DNA of 64,000 nucleotides, from positions 67,619,561 to 67,683,560 of the forward strand of contig NC_088775.1 in assembly GCF_954871325.1 (NCBI RefSeq). Direction: 5' to 3'. The DNA comes from Gordionus sp. m RMFG-2023 (lineage: Eukaryota; Nematomorpha; Gordioida; Chordodea; Parachordodidae). Position numbers and translations under genes: made by a program. Below the pieces are notes generated by a model. It was not told where the DNA came from and ran no database searches. It saw only the letters and a program-made list of their open reading frames with translations. Of this stretch, positions 12,501 to 21,000 are shown one piece after another (the first letter of the stretch is position 1; every line of letters begins with the position of its first letter).

Positions 12501-12537
12501 CATAGTATGGAATTATTGGAAACAATATATCAAGCAT
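3328..12537 (-). CDS. dnajc3: DNAJC3 / p58IPK-like ER co-chaperone, TPR part, at least 7 exons
   Basis: Coding exons on the minus strand: 12537-12438 (tentative), 12395-12279, 12232-12108, 12058-11984, 5767-5621, 5416-5235 and 3565-3328, 984 nt or 328 codons in all. All junctions use GT/AG and keep phase (1,1,0,0,0,2,0). The conceptual protein has TPR repeats and stretches very close to animal DNAJC3 as I remember it, for example CFLAMGKSKSALNDF (human VFLAMGKSKAALPDL) and RKCLKVDPESKACF. DNAJC3 acts in the ER lumen, binding unfolded clients through its TPRs and stimulating BiP through a C-terminal J domain. No HPD-containing J domain was found in the 3.3 kb left in the window, so the gene either continues beyond the window or has lost it. 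Short introns are 42-49 bp; two large introns (about 6.2 and 1.7 kb) hold transposons, and a third of about 0.2 kb separates exons 5 and 6. Confidence 0.85.
4051..5127 (-). mobile_element. MULE (Mutator-like) DNA transposon relic, 9-bp TSD
   Basis: GATATTAAT occurs at 4042-4050 and again at 5128-5136, a perfect 9-bp target-site duplication as expected of MULEs. Imperfect inverted ends run GAATCCCAGAAAAAAACCCC and, on the other strand, GGTAATAGGAAAAAAAAACC, followed by similar CGGATTTTTTT/CATATTTATA blocks. The minus strand at about 5050-4725 encodes a MULE transposase C-terminus: PPETWNV, TNNQCEGWNHRFSNLVG and then, after a frameshift, KKFCEEYRVRAISL. The rest of the transposase is deleted. 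The element sits inside DNAJC3 intron 6, oriented with the gene, and contains a nested MITE at 4116-4335. Confidence 0.8.
4116..4335. mobile_element. TAGTGTTG MITE copy 1 (hAT-type, 8-bp TSD)
   Basis: A 220-bp palindromic element begins TAGTGTTGTTAAACG and ends GTTTATCAACACTA. It is flanked by a perfect 8-bp duplication CCTAATAA (4108-4115 and 4336-4343). Both arms carry the conserved blocks GAGCCGATTTTT and CGGCTAACTCAATATTTT. No coding capacity. It inserted into the MULE relic, so it is the younger of the two. Confidence 0.85.
5235..5416 (-). CDS. dnajc3: DNAJC3-like exon 6
   Basis: After an ATACAG acceptor the exon reads SSPMNVKLHEIKAECLLNLG, then QITEAIAEYKSISNLIPDD and an ALFDMGFIEDAL TPR helix. 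It ends at a GTAGCA donor in phase 2, which fits the next exon exactly. It corresponds to human DNAJC3 around ELRAECFIKEGEPRKAISDL. Confidence 0.88.
5621..5767 (-). CDS. dnajc3: DNAJC3-like exon 5
   Basis: The exon reads LRNNPQNKNANSQLILVQNL and continues to DAIPMLANLIK, 49 codons in phase 0 at both ends. It corresponds to human LKSNPSENEEKEAQSQLIKS, with the same NP and SQL anchors. The donor GTTTTC is weak. The preceding intron runs 5768-11983 and is filled by the hAT composite and MITEs. Confidence 0.85.
6214..6380. repeat. TAGTGTTG MITE, partial copy
   Basis: It starts TAGTGTTGCTACA and keeps the GGTTAACTCAAAATTTTAGCC-type block and the internal GCTCATAGATGG segment seen in the other copies. 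The right terminus is decayed or missing. It lies in DNAJC3 intron 4. Confidence 0.6.
6832..8280 (+). pseudogene. BED-hAT transposase, left arm copy
   Basis: The N-terminus reads MVSELWKYFDKDEGNFAKCV, a BED zinc finger (C-x2-C then HLKRCH), and is broken by an in-frame stop and a frameshift before 7160. From 7323 a 318-codon frame covers the RNase H-like core. First Asp lies in FTVDIW and second Asp in IRDNAPN, with a CFAHSLQYV motif and PTRWDSTYYMLERL downstream. This is the SLEEPER/ZBED type of hAT transposase. After 8280 coding is only fragmentary, up to KYPTLSTLAK near 8740. The protein lacks the complete C-terminal dimerisation domain, so this copy cannot make an active transposase. Confidence 0.85.
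8766..10058 (-). pseudogene. BED-hAT transposase, right arm copy
   Basis: This is the inverted copy of the transposase at 6832-8280, starting at 10058 with the same BED finger (here with GGG where the left arm has a stop). A few frameshifts split it. It shares long identical stretches with the left arm, with rare replacements such as TYNESH to TFNESH. It ends abruptly inside the core near the TTRFFD region, where the two arms meet. The near identity of the arms implies a recent duplication or gene conversion. Confidence 0.85.
10462..11153. other. Intron 4 sequence of the DNAJC3-like gene
   Basis: AT-rich intronic sequence. No exon, repeat end or RNA gene was recognised. Confidence 0.5.
11154..11374. 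mobile_element. TAGTGTTG MITE copy 2
   Basis: A 221-bp copy of the same palindromic MITE, starting TAGTGTTGTTAAATGG and ending GTTTAACAACACTA. The flanks CTATAAAC (11146-11153) and CTTTAAAC (11375-11382) match at 7 of 8 positions. It lies in DNAJC3 intron 4. Confidence 0.85.
11984..12395 (-). CDS. dnajc3: DNAJC3-like exons 2-4
   Basis: Three exons (12395-12279, 12232-12108, 12058-11984) are split by introns of 46 and 49 bp with GTAAAT donors and CAG or TAG acceptors. They read QAKQYLIKGNYNEALIHFHK, then IAPNEPSTYFSRATCFLAMG / KSKSALNDFNKVLELKPESL, then AKLYRGDLLIKLGDYDQAH. These are the first TPRs of DNAJC3, in the expected order and spacing. They set the intron size standard for this genome. 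Confidence 0.9.
12438..12537 (-). CDS. dnajc3: DNAJC3-like exon 1, putative signal peptide
   Basis: The ATG at 12537 opens 33 codons, MLDILFPIIPYYDIYG followed by a hydrophobic LVFILIYIQII stretch. That would suit the ER signal of DNAJC3. The exon ends at a GTAGAA donor in phase 1, and with a 42-bp intron it joins exon 2 in frame as EQKCQASVG. The start is not proven: the upstream frame stays open for about 20 codons to a stop. Confidence 0.5.
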
Positions 12538-13126
12538 AATTAGAAATATCGTAAAAATTCGAAAAAAATTTAAAGTTATTTCATTTCTATCGTGGTTTTA
12601 AACCATTGGATATTGGATAGTGTGTGTAACAAATATCTCTCCATGTAAAGCAGGAAATAGGAATGTCCTGTGTTTTCGCAAAATCATTTAAATGTATTTC
12701 CCTGAATTCATAGTTAGAGCAAAATCGTCGCGAAGTGTATAAAATATACTGTATTTTTGTATTCTTTACCGCTAATTCGAGCTAACTATGAATTTAAGGT
12801 TAGAGGAAACATAATTAGAAAAATTTAAGTAGGTGCTGGGTAAAGGGTGGGGGCAGATCCTGCACCCAAAGCCAGAAAATTCATATGCCGGCTAAAATAT
12901 TTTTCAAATCCTACCACTTATTGCATATTCAATTTATATTTAACACAGCCACAGCAGTAATTAATATGCTACTAAATTTATTCTATGAGTTAATATCGAT
13001 TTTAAATTTCCCTTATCGAATTGTTAAAACTTTTTAACTGTAAAACTAAAGTAAAATATTTAAAAAAGATATATATTTTTGGACAATGAAAATAGCTGAA
13101 AACTACTGTTTAGTGTTATTAAAAGT
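12538..13126. other. Upstream region of the DNAJC3-like gene, with hAT end remnant
   Basis: A short inverted repeat AATTCATAGTTAG ... CTAACTATGAATT lies at about 12703-12796. From 12836 to about 13030 the sequence resembles a decayed left end of the DUF4371-type hAT at 13689 (GGGGGCAG..., CCCAAAGCCAGAAAAT, then ATATTTTTC). Any promoter of the gene must lie here, but no core promoter motif can be singled out in such AT-rich DNA. Confidence 0.4.
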
Positions 13127-14219
13127 CATAGGCGTAGCCAGGGGGGAGGGGCAAGGGGAAATCCGCCCCATTTCAGAAAATTATAACTTTTCGTGAATAT
13201 CATTTTAAGCTAATAAAAAATTTCCCCCTAAGCCCCCCCCCCATACCCTGACCCCCAAAAATGTATGCATATATCTTAAACAATAATTTGAAAGAAAGAA
13301 TGTTGACATTTTTTTATAAAACTATTCATCATAATTTATACATTTTTGGAAAAAATATTTTATCTATAAAATAAGTGAACCAAAAATGCTTTTTAAGAAA
13401 CGGAATATAAGCCATAAATAAGTCTTAAGACAAAAGTGAAATGTATTATAATTATTAATAATATATCCATAAAATTACTAAATAATATAATATATCAAAT
13501 ATAATTTTTATAAAGTGAGTAATTTTAATTTATTTATCTTAATAAAGGTAAAATATAATAATAAAACCATTGACAAAATTATATCATAAATTAAATAAAA
13601 AAATTAAAGCACAATACAAACAGTGGAATATTATATGTCGTAGATTTACAGTATATCTAATTTTATCAATTATCATATGACAATCAAGCATTGGCATACG
13701 GAGCGGGGGGGGGGCAGGGGGATAAATCCCCCCTCCCAAAGCCAAAAAATGCAGATGACGGATATATTTTTCGAAAATATTATTGTTTATATAATTTATA
13801 TTTATTTGTATCTCATAATAAATATATATTTAATTACATTTATTATCACATTTATCCATTGCATTTATCTACTAAGTTATTTTATCAATTAATTTAGATT
13901 TCAAGTTTTCCGGCGTAATATTTACTTATTATTTTCAAATTTTAAGTGGCATAATATTTATCTACCATTTTCAAATTTCTAGTCAAATAATAATTATTTC
14001 TGAAATTTCTTGTCCAACAACAGGGAAAACGAAATAGCAACAGCCAATTATTTGCTATTACTGAAATATCACATGGCCTGAAAGAAATAATTCCCAGAAG
14101 CAAGAAAATTATTGGATTCAATGCTTATTCCAAATTTTATTTCTCATGAGAATGTATTATTTAATTATACAATATTTTAAGTATTAATTTTTAAAAACAT
14201 GACATTGACTTGATTAGGA

Positions 14220-15246
14220 AGATGAGAATAGCGGATGGGATTTTATCAGAACTCAAGGAAATTAGGGCTAATGTTGATGAAGAATTTCATATTATATATT
14301 TTAATGTTGAGTCAAGAGTTGAGCTATACATGTTTAATATTTGTCTCCCTCGACTTGTAACAAGGCAAGCTCATCGTTAAAACATTAATATAAGATCAGT
14401 AGAAGAGTATATCTTAAATACTGATACATTTATAACCCAAATAAATGAATTTTTAATTCATCATGCAGCACTTACTAATTTGCAAATATTACTTCCACAA
14501 AAGCCTTCCCATATAAAGATGTTAAAGTATCATATGATGCCTTACTAGCTAAATAACTATGTTTATAAGATTAACTATGGTTGGTATAGTCCCAAAAAAT
14601 GCTATGGATGCTCTCCATTATTTCAAACACATTTTAGATTAAATTCCCAGTGTATTAAAAGGGTTTATAAACTCTTCCCATTAGTAAACTAATGAGAGAA
14701 CATTCTCTTTTTTAAGAAGATTAACAGAGGCCTGCAGAAGTACCATTTGCAGGGCACGACCCGGATTTTTTTTAAAGATTTTTTAAGGCCCGGTCTTTAT
14801 TTTAAAAATTGTCAGGCCCGGCCCGGCTTTTTTTTTAAAATTTTTTAGGTCCGACTCGGCTTTTTTTAAAATAAAATTTTCAGGCCCAGCCAGGATTTAA
14901 AATAAATTATATTTATTTCTGATTTTTATAGCTAATAATAACGATTTCAAATTTAGGCTGTTTTAAAAAATACATTGGGTGTTTTTTTTAAAATAATTCA
15001 GGCCCGGCTTGGGCGTTTTTTTAAAGAAAATTCGGGCCCTGCCCGGGTATATTTCAAAAAATCAAAATACAGTCTGGCCCAGGGGCCGGGCCTGAAAGTC
15101 TCTGAAAAACATACCAAGAAGTACAACATCTGAAAGTAGTTTGAAAGGTTTGGATCTTTTGAATATTCGTAGGCATTTGACAACAAGCAAGAATGAGATA
15201 ATTGAAAAATTAGCTCAATCACAACGAAGATTGGATTTTATATTGT
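14220..15246 (+). pseudogene. DUF4371/ZMYM1-type hAT transposase remnant
   Basis: Fragments read ELKEIRANVDEEFHIIYF, RSVEEYILNTDTFITQIN, PKNAMDALHYFKHILD and NERTFSFLRR. After the nested MITE they continue RSTTSESSLKGLDLLNIRRH and IEKLAQSQRRLDFIL. This is the C-terminal half of a DUF4371-type hAT transposase with its dimerisation domain. It has several in-frame stops and is not functional. Confidence 0.75.
14725..15104. mobile_element. GGCCCGG-type hAT MITE nested in copy 1
   Basis: It begins CAGAGGCCTGCAGAAGTACC and ends CCTGAAAGTCTCTG, with repeated GCCCGG blocks separated by T/A runs. These termini and subterminal arrays match the autonomous hAT at 43713-47431 (CAGAGACCTGCAG), so it is probably a non-autonomous derivative mobilised by it. 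The flanks no longer show a clean 8-bp duplication. It interrupts the transposase relic at 14220-15246. Confidence 0.75.
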
Positions 15247-15589
15247 AAATATATAACATATAAAATGCAATTATTCCTAAGAAACCTATTGTGTAAAGGC
15301 TCAAAAAATTCAAATATTTATTTTGGGTCATTTAAGCGATTCTTTACATATAATTTTTTTATAATACACATTAATTTAAAATTGTGTATTAGAAATAGTA
15401 ATTAGTCCTGATAAATTTATGCTTGATATTTTTAAAAAACAATAATATTTCTTGAAAAATTTTATTATACCCCCCCCCCCTTAGATCAAATTCCTGCATA
15501 CGCGCCTTCAATCAAGTAGTTTTTACCATTATAGCGAATTATATATTTACAGAAAACAATAAAATATTGATAAGGACATCAGAAAATAT

Positions 15590-15860
15590 CATTTAAAGAC
15601 ATTGTGGGATGGATAATATGAAGATTAATTGTCGTTTTTTATTTAAAATAAATATATGGCGTTAAATAATTAATGCAAATTGTTCTATATTTATTATCAA
15701 GAGCTTTGATTAATAAAATTTGTTAAAATATTAACTATAATATATTCTCTAACTCTCAAATATTTCTAGTGGAATTTTATCTAATATTTCGCAACTAATT
15801 CTATATAATAGAGGAATATCAATTATATGTCTACTTACTTTTTATAAATAAATTTCTTAT
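15590..15860. repeat. Dispersed repeat with Helitron empty site
   Basis: About 260 bp, from ACATTGTGGGATG to the TTTGG near 15853, resemble 47725-47920 joined to 50481-50545. The two halves there are separated by the Helitron 47921-50480. Here AACTAA at 15793-15798 runs straight into TTCTATATAATAGAGG, the uninterrupted target. The repeat itself is unclassified. Confidence 0.7.
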
Positions 15861-16132
15861 ACTTGTTTGGAATTTACCATGCTTTTATATTAATGTATAT
15901 ACAAGTATTTTATTATATTTTATATAAATTAATAAAAATATATTTCATATTTGTTCCATGCTTATTTTTTTTATTAAAATTAACCTTCTATCTTGTAAAA
16001 ATATTTTATGACTATATATAGATTAAAATAACCCGGCCGAAAACAGGGTAAAAGCGGGCCAAAGGCCCGCCCAAAATAGGGTCTGGGGGCGAAGCCCTCA
16101 ATAATTTTTTAATTCCCCTCTAGGGCTACGCC

Positions 16133-16504
16133 TATAATAAAAGGCCTGATTTGGGTCGATTTAAAAACTGCCCGATTAGGATCTAATCCTAAATAATATT
16201 ATGAATTGAGATCTTAATCGGGTTGTTTTTAAAAATCGACCGTTTAGTAACTACCTCGATTTGAGCCGATTTTTAGAAGCGGCTAACTCAAAATTTGTTG
16301 CGATTTAGGTCAATGAATGGTATTTATAAGTTATATTACTATGTTCATTGTTATATGATAAATTTGAATACTTATATCGCGCGTTCGTTAAATGATTTTC
16401 ATATTTATACTTTGATATATTTATCTTATTTTTGCCTTTCAACTTACATTTAATCTTTTACAACTTAACCTTTTATTACTTTTGTTTTTCGTTTTGATTA
16501 TATA
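16133..16504. other. Intervening sequence with MITE fragment
   Basis: A CGATTTGAGCCGATTTTTAG ... GCGGCTAACTCAAAATTT segment at about 16257-16300 is a fragment of the TAGTGTTG MITE family. The rest is AT-rich and unassigned. Confidence 0.45.
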
Positions 16505-18330
16505 TCTATATTATAATTTTCCGATGTCCTCACTAGGTCATCATGACATCATGTCATTGCTAAGTCATGTCATTACGTCATGTCATCGATACGTATTTAT
16601 TTTTATTTGTTGATTTTATTTATTTATTTTATACAAACAGATAAATGGAATTTCGAGAATTGATGGTGTACACATACCTAACATGGATTGAGAGATTTGA
16701 AAAATCGTCTTTGAATTGATAAAAACAATATTCCCTCCACTTTGTAAATATGAATGAAACTTTTTATTTCAGTTAATCCTTTCTTTATTTTTTAGATTAC
16801 CTTATCAATTTTCATCTCATATTATCAATTACACATTAATGAAATCTCTACAAGATACTCAACTTGTATATTTATTTTGAACATACTCACAATTTTTGTC
16901 AGTACTTACATTACAATTTTTTATTTCATATTTTTCTTTCATAACCAATAATTAAGAAGATAACCAAGTATATTCAAATATTTAAATATTCTTATCCTAA
17001 CCTATTTATAATCTCCAATCCTTATAAATAACTCTTTCTTTATTTTTTTCCCCTCCCTTAATATATCTATTTATCACTAAATTTTATTATCTCATTCTTT
17101 TCTTTCTATCTCTATTAACCACTATTTCTCAAAACCTTATCAATTCCTTTAATTTAATTTTTATAATATAAAAATCTATACCTTCTTTTTTTCCCCCTTT
17201 TTTAATCTTATTTTTTAATTACCTTACAATTAATAAACCTTAATCTTAAAAACATTACATTCATCATGTTATTTTTTAACTTTTAGTTTGGAATATCATA
17301 ATAGGCTTGATAAGTCCCCCAAAAATTTTTTTTGATGATTGCCAAACCTTATCAATTCCTTTAATTTAATTTATAGAATATAATAATTTATACCTTCTTT
17401 TTTCCCCTCTTTTTTAATCTTTTTTTAAATTACCTTACAATTAATTAAGAGAGATGATAGAGTTACGCCAAATGGCGTATTAGCAAGAAATTAAAGCTAT
17501 AATTTTTCTTATTTATACGCATTTTCCGAATCGATAAAAAGTTATGAAGTGGTCAAGAAAATGGATGTATAAATAATATCGTAAACGAAATTCAATTAAC
17601 TCAGAATTTATTGCCATCTTTTCAGTAATGTTATATATCATTTTTTTAAATTTTTGTCACTCCAAGTAATTATTATTGCTGTTGTGACCGCTGCTTACTT
17701 AATTTACTCTTATTTATTTTACGGATCTCCTCCCGAAACAAAATTTGACTAATTTCAATTTATTCAATGCAGAATAAATACAAATATTTTAATTCACAAT
17801 AATAAAAAAAAAATATTAATTAATTTTTAAAACGAAAAAAAAATAACTGTGTAAAAAAAAATTAATTAAAAAAAATGAATTCAAAAAAAAATGAATTGAT
17901 AATTTACAATTTCGCTTCCCTTTTATAGGGAAGCAATAATCATCACAAATAAATAATTAAAATTTAACAATCTAAAAATATCTTCTTTCTCAAATTAAAA
18001 TTATAAGATAAAAATACATTTTTAGAAATTATAAATTATCCCATCATCATAATGACTTTACAATAATTAACTTTTATAAATCTAAAAATAAAATGTTAAC
18101 GCGATTAAACTAAAACATAAAATTATAAAAATAACAATGACTCACCAATTTAACTAAAACATAAAATTATAAAAATAAAAATGACTCATCAAACGCAATA
18201 CATACTGACTTTACGAAAAATCAAATTTTACAAATCAGTCTCCCAATTATGACAATTATAGTTGTTTATAAAATAAAAATAAGATGGCAATGAATTAGGA
18301 AATTTATAATGATTGAGAAAATAATAAATA
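16505..18330 (+). mobile_element. Helitron 5' part, plus strand (interrupted by another Helitron)
   Basis: It starts A|TCTATATTATAATTTTCC, the same 5' terminus as the minus-strand Helitron ending at 21000. For about 945 bp the two are inverted copies of each other, including CATGACATCA/GTCATGTCAT subterminal motifs and two copies of a roughly 200-bp block with a CCCCCAAAAATTTTTTTTGA signature. From about 17447 other sequence follows (GAGATGATAGAGTTACGCC...), shared in inverted form with 37180-37305 and probably a different inserted transposon end. No own 3' end was identified; it may continue beyond 21001. Confidence 0.65.
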
Positions 18331-21000
18331 CTATTAGAAAGCCTGTCAAAAATGACGGGGAATGAGATTTTTATTCATTTTTTACGATAGATGTCATGCC
18401 AGGTTCAAGCTCACAATATTAGGAAGCATCCAAGATCTTATAATTTTAAAAAAGTTTATCAAGCCCAGCTTAACCCTTAATAATTTGTAAAAGATATTTC
18501 CAAGTCAGGTGCAAGCTAATATTAATTTTGAGGTTCCAAGCCCATTCCTACCCATTATAATTTTGAAAATTTTAAATTTTCGGGAAATATCTGATTTACC
18601 AATTAGTCTAATATGGAAAAAAAACATGTAAATTCCGTATTAAGGGAAATTGGAAAGGCCTGGGCAACCACTTATTAGAGAATCATGACAAATAAAATAA
18701 AAATAACCGACTCTTATACTTTTTTGTAATATGATCAATTAAAATTATATCTAAAAAATATGTTGTTTATTATATATTTATATAGGGTTATTGTTGTTTT
18801 TCAGATAAATTTGTTATATGTCTTGCATTTCTGAAATTATTTGTCAAAGAATTTGATAAGGGATATATATTTTTTTATGTTAAGTAAAAAAAAAAGTGTT
18901 GTCTATTTAAATTACAAAAATGCCATTAAACACTAATGAAACTTATATGCAAATTATTTATATATTTTTTAAGATATTTTTTTTATTGACATATAAATTT
19001 AGGAAAATTTTTTTAAAAAATAATGAGGATTATTTATTATGTATTTGATAAAATTAAGAGCAAATACTTTGACATTTTAATTTTTGATAGAAAAAGCGAC
19101 AAAATAAATCTGGGCTATCGTCTGGAGAGGAAATAGTTAATGTATAATTTTATATCATTTAGGGTTGTAGATGAAAGTGATGACGGATTAACAAAGCAGT
19201 GTACAAAACACATTACGTCCTGATAAAGATGATATTCCTATGCCTTGCGATACTGGTAAAAGAAGAACGCAAAACGATATTTCTGTCAATGTCAGCATTG
19301 GTATCCCCCTCTAAAATAGAATCATGAACGACAATGTTAACTCAACCATAAAACGGTCGTAAGTATTTTAAAGGCCACGACAGAACTACTGCATATTTTT
19401 CCATTGATAAAGTTGATGAAATTGGCCGTACTGTACATTCAAGTTTAAACATTCCTCTAAATATTCATGAAAGTTTCTCAGAGAATCGGATAAAGTAATA
19501 TTTATATTAACTCCTAGTTAAGTGAATGATAGTACAGAATTAAATGTTTATATTTGTTAAAAAATAGGCGGAGGCATAGGGATTGTGGTAGCGGTGATAG
19601 TATAATTTGGAGAACTGGGTGAAAATAAAATAAACATAGATATAAAACATAATATAAAAAAAAACAAAATAAACCTCTAGATGAGTTCATTTCAAGCGTA
19701 GTTCTTTATTATTTTGTCTACCAGTAACCCTAGAAAGGGTAAGGCGTTTGTTTAATCGTCATTATTTTCTTTGCTTATCTTTAATAAAAGATTCATCATG
19801 TTTTGTAGCAATGTGAGGGATTAGGGTTAGCCTAGACAAATAAAGAAATCAGGCAAAAATATAAATAAACTATTGTTGAAAATAAACAAACATTAAAATA
19901 ATGTAAAACCGGTAGATGGGTCAATATTAGATGCATATTTCTAGTAGTTGCTATCATCAAAAAAAGTTTTGGGGGACTTATCAAGCCTATTATGATATTC
20001 TAAAAGTTAAAAAATAACATGATGAATTTAATGTTATTAAGATTAAGGTTAATTAATTGTAAGGTAATTAAAAAATAAGATTAAAAAAGGGGGGAAAAAG
20101 AAGGTATAAATTATTATATTATAAAAATAATAAAAATTAAATTAAAGGAATTGATAAGGTTAGGCTATCATCAAAAAAATTTTTGGGGGACTTATCAAGC
20201 CTATTATGATATTCTAAAAGTTAAAAAATAACATGATGAATGTAATGTTAGTTATTAAGATTATGGTTAATTACTTATAAGGTAATTAAAAAATAAGATT
20301 AAAAAAGGGGGGAAAAAGAAGGAATAAATTATTATATTATAAAAATTAAATTAAAGAAATTGATAAGGTTTTGAGAAATAGTGGTTAATAGATAATAGAG
20401 ATAGAAAGAAAAGAATGAGATAATAAAATTTAGTGATAAATAAATTCATTAAGGGAGGGGAAAAAATAAAGAAAGAGTTATTTATAAGAATTGGAGATTA
20501 TAAATAAGTTAGGATAAGGATATTTAAATATTTGAATATACTTGGTTATCTTATAATTATTGGTTATGAAAGAAAAATGTGAGTATAAAAAATTGTAATG
20601 TAAGTACTGACAAAAATTGTGAGTATGTTCAAAATAAATATACAAGTTGAGTATCTTGTAGAGATTTCATTAATGTGTAATTGATAATATGAGATGAAAA
20701 TTGATAAGGTAATCTAAAAAATAAAGAAAGGATTAAGTGAAATAAAAAGTTTCATTCATATTTACAAAGTTGAGGGAATACTGTTTTTATCAATTCAAAG
20801 ACGATTTTTCAAATCTCTCAATCCATGTTAGGTATGTGTACACCATCAATTCTCGAAATTCCATTCATCTGTTTGTATAAAATAAATAAATAAAATCAAC
20901 AAATAAAAAAAATAAAAATAAATACTTACCAATGACATGACGTAGCGATGACATGACGTAGCGATGACATAGTGAGGACATCGGAAAATTATAATATAGA
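18331..21000 (-). mobile_element. Helitron, minus strand, both ends present
   Basis: Read on the minus strand it starts A|TCTATATTATAATTTTCC at 21000. It ends at 18331 with a 3' hairpin region CCCGTCATTTTTGACAGG, then CTTTCTAATAG, then T. Lack of a TSD and insertion between A and T are Helitron hallmarks. A second copy at 37.3-41.8 kb has a perfect hairpin (CCCGTCA/TGACGGG) and the end CTTTCTACTAG. Here one stem position and the terminal CTAG have decayed. No Rep/helicase coding was seen, so it is non-autonomous. Internal plus-strand peptide traces (19180-19620) look like captured gene sequence. The site CGCAAGGC at 19242-19249 (minus strand) is the empty target of the hAT at 38747. Confidence 0.75.
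19180..19620 (+). pseudogene. Captured coding fragment, unknown protein
   Basis: The plus strand (antisense to the Helitron) reads DKDDIPMPCDTGKRRTQND followed by SVNVSIGIP, and after frame changes GHDRTTAYFSIDKVDEIGRT then HSSLNIPLNIHESFSEN. Further on comes a hydrophobic GGGIGIVVAVIV. Codon structure and the membrane-like segment suggest part of a host gene picked up by the Helitron. Stops show it is dead. A repeat of part of it occurs twice in the 37.9-38.3 kb copy. I do not recognise the protein. Confidence 0.4.

Larger units (their letters stand above)
13689..15508 (+). mobile_element. DUF4371-type hAT relic, copy 1, 8-bp TSD
   Basis: CAATCAAG at 13681-13688 is repeated at 15509-15516. 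The ends are CATTGGCATACGGAG and, inverted, AAGGCGCGTATGCAGG, next to a G-run on the left and a C-run on the right. Inside, about 14220-15246 on the plus strand is a decayed transposase C-terminus. A GC-rich MITE (14725-15104) interrupts it exactly in the dimerisation motif. Copy 2 lies at 38747-40846 with its own TSD and the same nested MITE, so the nest moved as one unit. Confidence 0.85.
13127..16132. mobile_element. Outer non-autonomous hAT element carrying a nested hAT
   Basis: The left end TCATAGGCGTAGCCAGG and right end GGGCTACGCCTAT form inverted termini of the common CAGTGGCGTAGC hAT type. The flanks ATTAAAAG and AATAAAAG differ at one of 8 positions. The arms are AT-rich with GC-rich ends (GGGGGGAGGGGC on the left, GGGGGCGAAGCCC on the right) and no coding sequence of their own. 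The element at 13689-15508 is inserted inside it. The pairing of the two ends is inferred. Confidence 0.5.

Noticed and set aside
3328-12537. A microsporidian or fungal origin of the sequence, suggested by AT content and transposon types.
   Set aside because: A multi-exon DNAJC3-like gene, a BTBD9-like fragment and the ZMYM/OTU/vertnin-type transposon proteins point to an animal. A bacterial or microsporidian source would not have these introns.
12703-12796. Structured RNA from the inverted repeat AATTCATAGTTAG.
   Set aside because: One 13-bp stem with a loop of about 65 bp and no known RNA motif; not enough support.
13677-13897. Overlapping plus-strand frames at the left end of the DUF4371-type hAT.
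   Set aside because: They read through the G-run and terminal repeat of the transposon and have no protein similarity. The similar frame at 38635-38895 is rejected for the same reason.
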